Assembly (NCBI GenBank): GCA_041601535.1
Contig: JBFIHZ010000056.1
Location: 1 to 16,338, forward strand
Reading direction: 5' to 3'
Length of the DNA: 16,338 nucleotides
Source: JBFIHZ01 sp041601535
GTDB taxonomy: Bacteria > Pseudomonadota > Gammaproteobacteria > Xanthomonadales > SZUA-36
The stretch's first letter is position 1. Each line of letters opens with the position of its first letter. The position numbers and the translations under genes are program-made. Below, in pieces: positions 1 to 7,000 of this stretch. The notes below the pieces were generated by a model, which did not search any database, had not been told where the DNA came from, and saw only the letters and a program-made list of their open reading frames with translations.

Positions 1-132
1 ATGCCGGGAGACAACGTGCAGATGCAGGTTGCCCTGATTGCGCCGATCGCCATGGAAGAAGGCCTGCGTTTCGCGATTCGCGAAGGCGGCCGCACGGTAG
101 GTGCTGGCGTTGTTGCCAAAATCCACGAGTAA
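1..132 (+). CDS. tuf: Elongation factor Tu, C-terminal fragment (upstream tuf copy)
   Basis: Only the last 43 codons and the TAA stop are in the window; the reading frame is open from base 1 and the gene continues upstream. The fragment reads PGDNVQMQVALIAPIAMEEG and later REGGRTVGAGVV, which is the end of domain 3 of EF-Tu, part of the surface that contacts aminoacyl-tRNA. EF-Tu is the cytoplasmic GTPase that delivers aminoacyl-tRNA to the ribosomal A site. The ATG at base 1 is an internal methionine, not the start. A second tuf begins at 15839, so the genome has at least two copies; this one sits in the tufB position, before tRNA-Trp and secE. No frameshift is visible. Identity is secure from the conserved C-terminus. 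Confidence 0.96.
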   Translation: MPGDNVQMQVALIAPIAMEEGLRFAIREGGRTVGAGVVAKIHE

Positions 133-145
133 TACCGTTGAATGA

Positions 146-178
146 CTTTGCCACCGGCGGTGACCGCCGCTGGCAAAG
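146..178 (+). promoter_or_regulatory. Strong hairpin between tuf and tRNA-Trp, no U-tract
   Basis: CTTTGCCA (146-153) pairs with TGGCAAAG (171-178). After one C-C mismatch, CGGCGG (155-160) pairs with CCGCCG (164-169), leaving the loop TGA. That makes about 14 base pairs with a single mismatch. The bases that follow are AATATGAGG, so it is not a standard intrinsic terminator on this strand, and the reverse strand has no T-run either. It may protect the 3' end of tuf mRNA or act as a processing site that separates the mRNA from the tRNA precursor. The structure is seen in the sequence; the function is inferred. Confidence 0.6.
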
Positions 179-218
179 AATATGAGGCGCTGAAAGGCGC
201 GAGCAGGTTGCAGGCGAC

Positions 219-294
<76 letters not shown>

Positions 295-326
295 GCAACC
301 CCAAGAACGGGAAATTTGGCCGGAAC

Positions 327-707
327 ATGAGCACTAAAGCAGAAACAGGCAAGCCCCAAATTCTCAACACATTGTTGTTGAGTCTGGCAGTGATATTGCT
401 GCTGGGCAGTGTCGCCGCATATTACTATTTCCAGGATCTGGTGAATACGCCGATCCGTGTGGTGGGCTTGATTGTCGTCTCAGTTATCGCCTCGTTTATC
501 GCGGCGCAGTCAGACAACGGAGCAGCGTTTTTCCGCTTCCTGAAGGAATCTGACATTGAACGCCGCAAAGTGGTCTGGCCGACGCACCAGGAAACGCTGC
601 AGACGTCATTGATGGTGGTGATTGTGACCATCATCATTTCGTTGATGCTGGCCGGTATCGACTGGATTCTGGGTGCGGTTATTCGTTCATTGATAGGCGG
701 AGCATGA
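327..707 (+). CDS. secE: Protein translocase subunit SecE
   Basis: The 126-residue inner-membrane protein matches the roughly 127 residues of the three-helix proteobacterial SecE. It clamps SecY in the SecYEG channel, which exports and inserts proteins. Hydrophobic segments lie at about residues 14-35, 43-60 and 94-118. The signature amphipathic stretch RKVVWPT is at residues 80-86, just before the last helix. The frame is open further upstream to 234, but those codons fall inside tRNA-Trp. The ATG at 327 gives the family-typical MSTKAE start and is preferred, although its Shine-Dalgarno sequence is weak. nusG starts 3 nt after the stop, so the two are cotranscribed, as in most bacteria. Confidence 0.96.
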   Translation: MSTKAETGKPQILNTLLLSLAVILLLGSVAAYYYFQDLVNTPIRVVGLIVVSVIASFIAAQSDNGAAFFRFLKESDIERRKVVWPTHQETLQTSLMVVIVTIIISLMLAGIDWILGAVIRSLIGGA

Positions 708-710
708 TCC

Positions 711-1244
711 ATGTCTAAACGCTGGTACGTTGTGCACGCCTATTCGGGTTTTGAAAAACAGGTCAAGCGGTCTCTGGAAGACCGCATTATCCGTGAAGGG
801 ATGGAGGATCTGTTTGGCGATGTGCTGGTGCCAACCGAGGAAGTGGTGGAAATGAAGGGCGGACAAAAGCGCCGTTCTGACCGCAAGTTTTTCCCCGGTT
901 ACGTATTGGTCGAAATGGAAATGACCGATGAAAGCTGGCACCTGGTCAAAAACGTGCCAAAAGTTATGGGCTTTATTGGCGGGACGGCTGACCGGCCGGC
1001 GCCAATCAGCAAAAAGGAAGCAGACGCCATACTGAACCGGGTTCAGGAAGGCGTTGACAAACCGCGGCCGAAAGTGCTTTTCGAGCCGGGTGAAATGGTT
1101 CGTGTGGTCGACGGTCCCTTCAACGACTTCAATGGCGTTGTGGAGGCTGTCGATTACGACAAGAGCCGCCTGAAAGTGGCGGTTTTGATATTTGGGCGTT
1201 CAACACCGGTGGAGCTTGAGTTCCAACAGGTGGAGAAGTCCTGA
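711..1244 (+). CDS. nusG: Transcription termination/antitermination protein NusG
   Basis: This 177-residue protein has the usual bacterial NusG length. It binds the RNA polymerase clamp and controls pausing. Through its C-terminal domain it contacts Rho or ribosomal protein S10, which links transcription to termination or translation. The N-terminal NGN domain begins with RWYVVHAYSGFEKQVK (residues 4-19) and contains FFPGYVLVEM near residues 60-69. The KOW domain spans about residues 125-160, with GEMVRVVDGPFNDFNGVVE. The start at 711 lies 3 nt after the secE stop, and the purine-rich GGCGGAG at 697-703, inside the end of secE, can serve as the ribosome binding site. Nothing is missing or unusual. 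Confidence 0.98.
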   Translation: MSKRWYVVHAYSGFEKQVKRSLEDRIIREGMEDLFGDVLVPTEEVVEMKGGQKRRSDRKFFPGYVLVEMEMTDESWHLVKNVPKVMGFIGGTADRPAPISKKEADAILNRVQEGVDKPRPKVLFEPGEMVRVVDGPFNDFNGVVEAVDYDKSRLKVAVLIFGRSTPVELEFQQVEKS

Positions 1245-1377
1245 AACCAGGGTAGCGGTGGTGCACGGATTTTGGCAGGCGGGTTTACCGCAGCCGGTTC
1301 GCAACACCTGAGCGGCCCGATACAGACGGGGAGCCGAGCCACATGTGGGCCGGCGCCTGAACCCGAGGAGAAAGAAA
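1245..1377 (+). promoter_or_regulatory. rplKA leader with possible L1 autoregulatory site
   Basis: This 133-nt untranslated stretch precedes rplK. A bulged helix can be drawn at about 1328-1364: GGG (1328-1330) with CCC (1362-1364), GCC (1333-1335) with GGC (1352-1354), and GCC (1338-1340) with GGC (1348-1350), with unpaired bases on the 3' side. In E. coli and other bacteria L1 represses its own operon by binding a bulged helix in this leader that mimics its 23S rRNA site. The position and general shape fit, but I cannot confirm the binding bases. A smaller hairpin, GCGG/CCGC, lies at about 1279-1291. I saw no convincing promoter here. Confidence 0.4.
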
Positions 1378-1812
1378 ATGGCGAAGAAAGTTGCGGCTTA
1401 CATCAAGCTGCAGGTGCCAGCCGGCGCAGCAAACCCGAGCCCACCCGTGGGTCCGGCACTGGGCCAGCATGGTGTCAATATCATGGAGTTCTGCAAGGCA
1501 TTCAATGCCAAGACGCAGAGCATGGAAAATGGTATGCCGATCCCGGTCGTAATTACGGTCTATTCGGATCGCAGCTTTACCTTTATCACCAAGACTCCTC
1601 CCGCAGCGGTGCTGTTGAAGAAAGCAGCCGGCATTCCCAAGGGCAGTGGCGAACCGAATACCAAGAAGGTCGGTACCGTAACCCGCGCCCAGCTGGAAGA
1701 AATCGCCAAGGTCAAAGAGCCGGATATCACGGCTGCTGACATGGATGCCGCGGTGCGCACCATTGCCGGTTCCGCCCGCAGCATGGGCCTGAATGTAACG
1801 GGAGTCGAGTGA
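1378..1812 (+). CDS. rplK: 50S ribosomal protein L11
   Basis: The 144-residue protein (E. coli 142) binds the GTPase-associated region of 23S rRNA. It helps the ribosome respond to elongation factors and, with RelA, to uncharged tRNA. The N-terminal domain shows the proline-rich PSPPVGPALG at residues 20-29, the region linked to thiostrepton binding, followed by GVNIMEFCKAFNA. The C-terminal RNA-binding domain runs from about residue 73 to the end. The frame is open 33 nt further upstream, but the ATG at 1378 gives the conserved MAKKVAAY start and has a good GAGGAG ribosome binding site at 1365-1370 with 7 nt spacing. Its stop overlaps the rplA start by one base. Confidence 0.98.
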   Translation: MAKKVAAYIKLQVPAGAANPSPPVGPALGQHGVNIMEFCKAFNAKTQSMENGMPIPVVITVYSDRSFTFITKTPPAAVLLKKAAGIPKGSGEPNTKKVGTVTRAQLEEIAKVKEPDITAADMDAAVRTIAGSARSMGLNVTGVE

Positions 1813-2507
1813 TGGCCAGATTAAGCAAAAGGACCAAGGCGATTCGCGAAAACGTTGAACGCGGCAAAGCCTATACGGTCGATGAAGCGCTGGCCCTGTT
1901 GAAGCAGGTCAGCAAGGTCAAGTTCACAGAATCTGTGGATGTGGCCATTCGCCTGGGCGTCGACCCGCGCAAATCGGATCAGAACGTTCGTGGGTCAACC
2001 GTGTTGCCTAATGGCACCGGTAAGCAGGTACGTGTCGCGGTATTCGCCCAGAGCGAAAACGCGGAAAAAGCCAAGGCCGCCGGTGCGGACGTGGTGGGCA
2101 TGGATGACCTGCATGACCAGATCAAGGAAGGCGACCTGAATTTTGACGTGGTGATCGCTACCCCGGACGCCATGCGTGTGGTGGGTAAGCTGGGCCAGGT
2201 ACTCGGTCCGCGCGGCCTGATGCCAAACCCGAAAGTGGGTACGGTGACCACCGATGTTGAAACTGCGGTTAAAAACGCCAAGGCCGGGCAGGTTCGTTAC
2301 CGCACCGACAAGGCGGGCATCATCCATTCCACCATCGGCAAAGCTGATTTTGAAGTGGATGCGCTGAAAGGCAATCTCGCAGCATTATTGCGTGACCTGG
2401 TCAAGCTCAAGCCGTCATCGGCCAAGGGTATGTACCTGCAGAAGATCGCAGTGTCCACCACCATGGGCCCTGGCATTCTGGTTGACCAGGCAACACTGGA
2501 TTACTGA
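1812..2507 (+). CDS. rplA: 50S ribosomal protein L1
   Basis: The 231-residue protein (E. coli 234) forms the mobile L1 stalk that guides deacylated tRNA out of the E site. In many bacteria it also represses translation of its own rplKA mRNA. Recognisable family stretches are MARLSKRTKAIRENV at the start, GRKLGP-like KLGQVLGPRGLMPNPKVGTV in the middle and KPSSAKGMYLQKIAVSTTMG near the end. The ATG at 1812 shares its A with the rplK TGA, and GGGAG at 1800-1804 serves as ribosome binding site, which suggests translational coupling. A GTG one codon upstream (1809) is possible but would add an untypical residue. Confidence 0.97.
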   Translation: MARLSKRTKAIRENVERGKAYTVDEALALLKQVSKVKFTESVDVAIRLGVDPRKSDQNVRGSTVLPNGTGKQVRVAVFAQSENAEKAKAAGADVVGMDDLHDQIKEGDLNFDVVIATPDAMRVVGKLGQVLGPRGLMPNPKVGTVTTDVETAVKNAKAGQVRYRTDKAGIIHSTIGKADFEVDALKGNLAALLRDLVKLKPSSAKGMYLQKIAVSTTMGPGILVDQATLDY

Positions 2508-2589
2508 TCGCTGTTTGATCAGGGAATTTCGGGTTTCGGGTGAAGTCTGCCCGGAAACCGGAACGGCGGGCCGGCCTTGTAAAGGCTGA

Positions 2590-2675
2590 CCGTCTTAGAC
2601 CGCAGGTGGGGGAAGGCTGCAAAGCCGAACCGCTTAAGGGTGTGCCGGGTAACCGGCCACAGCCTGCGCAGATGG
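2590..2675 (+). promoter_or_regulatory. L10 leader: binding site for L10-(L7/L12) in rplJ mRNA
   Basis: CCGTCT (2590-2595) pairs with AGATGG (2670-2675), and CGCAGG (2601-2606) pairs with CCTGCG (2663-2668). The 5' strand CCGTCTTAGACCGCAGGTG matches, from memory, the E. coli rplJ leader almost base for base, and the 3' strand is close too. Inside are two hairpins with GNRA-type loops: GGCT-GCAA-AGCC (2615-2626) and one at 2641-2661 with a GTAA loop. In E. coli, free L10-L7/L12 complex binds this element and represses rplJL translation. Conservation of sequence and position makes the same role here very likely. Confidence 0.85.
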
Positions 2676-2681
2676 TGGAGC

Positions 2682-2741
2682 CCCCGCCATTAAATCGCAT
2701 TGCCGGTTGGAGCCGGAATACAGTGCGATTCAATGGCGGGG
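2682..2741 (+). promoter_or_regulatory. Long hairpin between L10 site and rplJ
   Basis: CCCCGCCATT (2682-2691) pairs perfectly with AATGGCGGGG (2732-2741). After an A-C mismatch, AATCGCATT (2693-2701) pairs with AGTGCGATT (2722-2730), with one G-T wobble. CCGG (2703-2706) then pairs with CCGG (2713-2716). The total is about 23 base pairs. There is no T-run after it, so it is not a terminator. Its length suits double-strand cleavage by RNase III or a spacer/insulator that holds the L10 site apart from the start codon; both are inferences. Confidence 0.6.
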
Positions 2742-2755
2742 TCGCCACTGGAATT

Positions 2756-2798
2756 GAGTCCAAACAGCCACGCAAGTGGCTCAACGACTCCAGGAGGT
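2756..2798 (+). promoter_or_regulatory. Stem-loop and strong ribosome binding site of rplJ
   Basis: GAGTC (2756-2760) can pair with GACTC (2786-2790), enclosing a GCCAC-GCAA-GTGGC hairpin (2767-2780) with a GNRA tetraloop. Directly after it is a near-perfect Shine-Dalgarno sequence, AGGAGGT (2792-2798), 5 nt before the rplJ ATG. The strong site fits a gene that must be translated at a high rate once the upstream L10 site is unoccupied. Confidence 0.6.
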
Positions 2799-2803
2799 AA
2801 CCA

Positions 2804-3331
2804 ATGGCGCTCAATATTGAGCAGAAAAAAGCAGTAGTAGCAGAAGTGGCCGATGCGGCCAAGACTGCGCTTGCCGCTGTCGCTGCAGAGTATCGCGGCT
2901 TAACCGTTGAGGAAATGACCGAACTGCGTGTGAAAGCACGTGCGGACGGCGTTTATCTCAAGGTGGCCAAAAATACGCTGGTGCGCAGAGCTGTCGAAGG
3001 TACCGAGTACGAATGCATGCAAGACGCACTGACAGGGCCTCTCCTGTTTGCGTTCAGCATGGAAGATCCCGGTGCCGCCGCCAGGCTGGTTAAGGATTAC
3101 GCAAAAGACCACAACAAGTTGATTGCAAAACTGGTCGCCGTGGGTGGTCAGCTGTACGACGCTTCCGAACTGGAACGTCTGTCCAAGCTGCCGACTTACG
3201 ATCAGGCCATTGCAATGCTGATGGGCACCATGAAAGCGCCTGTCGAGAAATTTGTGCGGACACTTGCCGAACCCCACGCCAAGCTGGTGCGGACGATTGC
3301 TGCCGTGCGTGACGCCAAGCAGGCTGCTTGA
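2804..3331 (+). CDS. rplJ: 50S ribosomal protein L10
   Basis: The 175-residue protein (E. coli 165) is the base of the ribosomal stalk. Its N-terminal domain binds 23S rRNA next to L11, and its C-terminal helix holds the L7/L12 dimers that recruit translation GTPases. The start MALNIEQKKAVVAEV and the segment LTVEEMTELRVKAR are typical of the family, and the end is a helical, charged tail as expected. The start is fixed by AGGAGGT at 2792-2798. L10 with L7/L12 probably represses this operon through the leader element at 2590-2675. rplL follows after 53 nt. Confidence 0.98.
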   Translation: MALNIEQKKAVVAEVADAAKTALAAVAAEYRGLTVEEMTELRVKARADGVYLKVAKNTLVRRAVEGTEYECMQDALTGPLLFAFSMEDPGAAARLVKDYAKDHNKLIAKLVAVGGQLYDASELERLSKLPTYDQAIAMLMGTMKAPVEKFVRTLAEPHAKLVRTIAAVRDAKQAA

Positions 3332-3384
3332 ACTTTTAATCCCTCAGTGGGCTTAGACCCCTGTAACTAAATACGGAGACGACA

Positions 3385-3765
<381 letters not shown>

Positions 3766-3768
3766 ATC

Positions 3769-3815
3769 TTCGTCCCTGGTCTGCAGGGCTGAAAACAGAG
3801 TGGGCTGGGGACGAA
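3769..3815 (+). promoter_or_regulatory. Hairpin directly after rplL, candidate RNase III processing site
   Basis: TTCGTCCC (3769-3776) pairs perfectly with GGGACGAA (3808-3815). The stem continues TGGTCTGC (3777-3784) with GTGGGCTG (3800-3807), where five of eight pairs are G-T wobbles, leaving a 15-nt loop. The stem is 16 base pairs with no mismatch and is not followed by T. In E. coli the rplL-rpoB spacer holds a partial attenuator and an RNase III site that uncouple rpoBC from the ribosomal genes; this hairpin is in the matching place. Confidence 0.55.
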
Positions 3816-3820
3816 AGTCT

Positions 3821-3864
3821 CCGGCCTGCTTCTGCTTGCGCAGCAGCGCATGAATTCCAGCCGG
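3821..3864 (+). promoter_or_regulatory. Second structured element in the rplL-rpoB spacer
   Basis: CCGGC (3821-3825) can pair with GCCGG (3860-3864). Within it, GCT-t-CTGC (3828-3835) pairs with GCAG-c-AGC (3840-3847) around a TTGC loop. No T-run follows. It may be part of the attenuation or processing region between rplL and rpoB, but by itself it is weak evidence. Confidence 0.35.
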
Positions 3865-3888
3865 GCTGAGATACAGCGCGGCGTCAGT

Positions 3889-3920
3889 AAAAAAAACCGG
3901 GATGGCGACTTCGGCCGTCC
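3889..3920. other. A8 tract with adjoining hairpin in the rplL-rpoB spacer
   Basis: Eight A residues (3889-3896) are followed, after CCG, by GGATGGC (3900-3906) and GCCGTCC (3914-3920), which pair with one G-T wobble in + strand RNA. Read on the - strand, this is a hairpin with one C-A mismatch, then CGG and eight T, so it resembles a weak intrinsic terminator for antisense transcription. On the + strand it is only a small hairpin about 80 nt before rpoB. Function is uncertain. Confidence 0.35.
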
Positions 3921-4000
3921 TGTACCAGCGGTTCAACGGGTCGTCGCTGGGGTAATTTAACCAGAATGAACATTGAACGTAAACTAGGCGGGTTCAGAAC

Positions 4001-7000
4001 ATGAGTTACTCATTCACGGAAAGAAAGCGCATTCGCAAAGATTTCGGTAAGCGCAAGTCAATACTTGATGTGCCTTACCTTCTCGAAACGCAGATTCGTT
4101 CCTACCAGGAATTCCTGCAAGAGGAAGTTAATGAAGACGACCGCCGTGAGCGGGGTCTGCATGGTGCGCTCAAGTCTGTATTTCCCATTGTTTCCTATTC
4201 GGGTAATGCAGCGCTCGAATACGTCAGCTACAAGCTGGGTGAACCGGCGTTTGACGTGAAAGAGTGCAAACTGCGCGGCATGTCTTATGGTGCCCCGTTG
4301 CGCGTGAAAGTCCGCCTGGTCATTTATGACAAGGACAGTTCGGCCAAGGTAAAGCCGGTCAAGTACGTCAAGGAGCAGGAAGTCTACATGGGCGACCTGC
4401 CGCTGATGACCGAAACGGGTACCTTCATCGTGAATGGCACCGAGCGGGTTATCGTATCGCAGCTGCACCGCTCCCCGGGTGTGTTTTTCGATCACGACAA
4501 AGGCAAAACCCACTCCAGCGGAAAATTGCTGTTCTCCGCCCGGGTGATCCCATACCGGGGTTCCTGGCTGGATTTTGAGTTTGATCCGAAAGACAGCATT
4601 TTCACGCGTATCGATCGCCGCAGAAAGCTGCCGGTGACCATCCTGTTGCGTGCCCTGGGCATGGATGATGAAGAGATACTGAACCGCTTTTTCGAAACCA
4701 GCAAGATCACGCTGAAGAAAACCGGCGCCAAGCTGGAACTGGTAGCTGGCCGCCTGCGTGGCGAAACCGCGCTGTTCGACATCAAGGGCAGCAAAGGGGA
4801 CGTGATTGTTCCCACCGGCAAGCGCATCACCGCCCGCCATGTGAAGCTGATTGAAGAAGCCGGCGTGAAAGCGCTGGAAGTGCCGGACGATTACCTGCTG
4901 GGCAAGGTGATTTCGCACAATATCGTCGACAAGGATTCCGGCGAACTGCTGGCTGCGGCCAATTCCGAGATCACCGAGGAGCTGCTGGAAGCACTGCGTG
5001 ATGCGGACATCAAGACGCTTAACATCCTGTACATCAACGACCTGGATCAGGGCCCGTACATTTCCAACACGCTGAACATCGACCCGACCAGCAACCAGCT
5101 GGAAGCGCTGGTGGAAATCTACCGCATGATGCGTCCCGGTGAACCGCCCACCAAGGACGCCGCACAGAACCTGTTCAAGAACCTGTTCTTCGCGGAAGAG
5201 CGTTATGACCTGTCCGAAGTGGGCCGCATGAAGTTCAACCGCCGTGTGGGCCGCAAGGAAGTTGAAGGTTCCGGCGTACTGGACCGTGAAGACATTCTTG
5301 ACGTATTACGGGTGCTGATTGATATCCGTAATGGCAAGGGTGGCGTCGATGATATCGATCACCTTGGAAACCGCCGCGTCCGCAGTGTGGGCGAGATGGC
5401 TGAAAACGTATTCCGGGTGGGCCTGGTGCGGGTGGAACGCGCGGTGCGCGAGCGCCTGTCTGTGGCCGAGAGCGAAGGCCTGTCACCGCAGGAGCTGATC
5501 AACGCCAAGCCGGTAGCAGCTGCAGTCAAGGAATTTTTCGGTTCCTCGCAGCTGAGCCAGTTTATGGATCAGAACAATCCGTTGTCGGAAGTCACGCATA
5601 AACGCCGCGTTTCGGCGCTGGGGCCTGGCGGCCTGACGCGCGAACGCGCCGGCTTTGAGGTACGTGACGTGCACCCCACCCATTACGGCCGGGTGTGCCC
5701 GATTGAAACCCCTGAAGGCCCGAACATCGGCCTGATCAATTCACTGGCGGTTTACGCCCGTACCAACGATTACGGTTTCCTGGAAACCCCGTACCGCAAG
5801 GTGGCAAACGGCAAGGTGAGCTCTGAAGTCGAGTATCTGTCGGCTATTGAAGAGGGTGATTACGTAATCGCCCAGGCCAATGCCGATCTGGATCGGTATG
5901 GCAAGTTCACCGAAGAGTTCGTCTCCTGCCGTCACCAGGGTGAGTTCATCCTGAAAGAGCCGGCGGACATCAGCTATATGGATGTGTCGCCCAAACAGAT
6001 CGTTTCCGTGGCGGCCTCACTGGTGCCGTTCCTGGAGCACGATGATGCCAACCGCGCACTGATGGGTTCCAATATGCAACGCCAGGCTGTGCCAACGCTG
6101 AAGGCTGAGAAGCCTCTGGTGGGTACCGGCATGGAACGCTCTGTGGCTACCGACTCCGGCGTGACCGCCGTGGCCCGTCGTGGCGGTATTGTGGATCAGG
6201 TAGATGCCGGCCGCATCGTGGTTCGCGCCAACGAAGAGGAAGTACCGGTAGGCGACCCGGGTGTGGATATTTACAACCTGGTCAAGTATCAGCGCTCCAA
6301 CCAGAACACCTGCATGAACCAGCGTCCGCTGGTGCGTGTCGGCGATATCGTGTCTGTGGGTGACGTGCTGGCCGATGGTCCGTCAACTGACCTGGGTGAG
6401 CTGGCGCTGGGCCAGAACATGCTGGTGGCCTTCATGCCCTGGAATGGTTACAACTTCGAGGATTCCATCCTGATTTCAGAGCGGGTGGTGCAGGAAGACC
6501 GTTTTACCACCATCCATATCGAAGAGCTGACCTGTGTGGCACGTGACACCAAGCTGGGTGCGGAAGAAATCACTGCCGACATCCCCAACGTGGGCGAACA
6601 CAATCTGAACAAGCTGGACCAGTCCGGCATCGTGTATATCGGCGCCGAAGTCAGTGCCGGCGACATCCTGGTGGGCAAGGTCACGCCCAAGGGCGAAACC
6701 CAGCTGACCCCGGAAGAGAAGCTGCTGCGGGCCATTTTCGGCGAGAAAGCGTCGGACGTGAAAGACACGTCCTCACGTGTGCCTTCCGGCATGGACGGCA
6801 CGGTTATTGACGTGCAGGTCTTCACCCGCGACGGCGTGGAAAAAGACACCCGCGCCAAGTCGATCGAGAAGGAACAGCTGCGCCAGGTACGCAAGGATCT
6901 GGATGACCAGCTGCGCATCGTTGAAGGTGCCATTTATCAGCGCCTGCACAATGCACTGGTTGGCAAGCTGGCGGACAAAGGCCCGAAAGGCCTGAAGAAA

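Noticed and set aside
2682..2741. Hairpin as intrinsic terminator before rplJ
   Set aside because: The bases after the stem are TCGCC, with no T-run.
2540..2800. 86-codon + strand frame in the rplJ leader
   Set aside because: It runs through the conserved L10 binding element and ends inside the rplJ ribosome binding site region; the bases are explained by RNA structure, and the peptide is not recognised.
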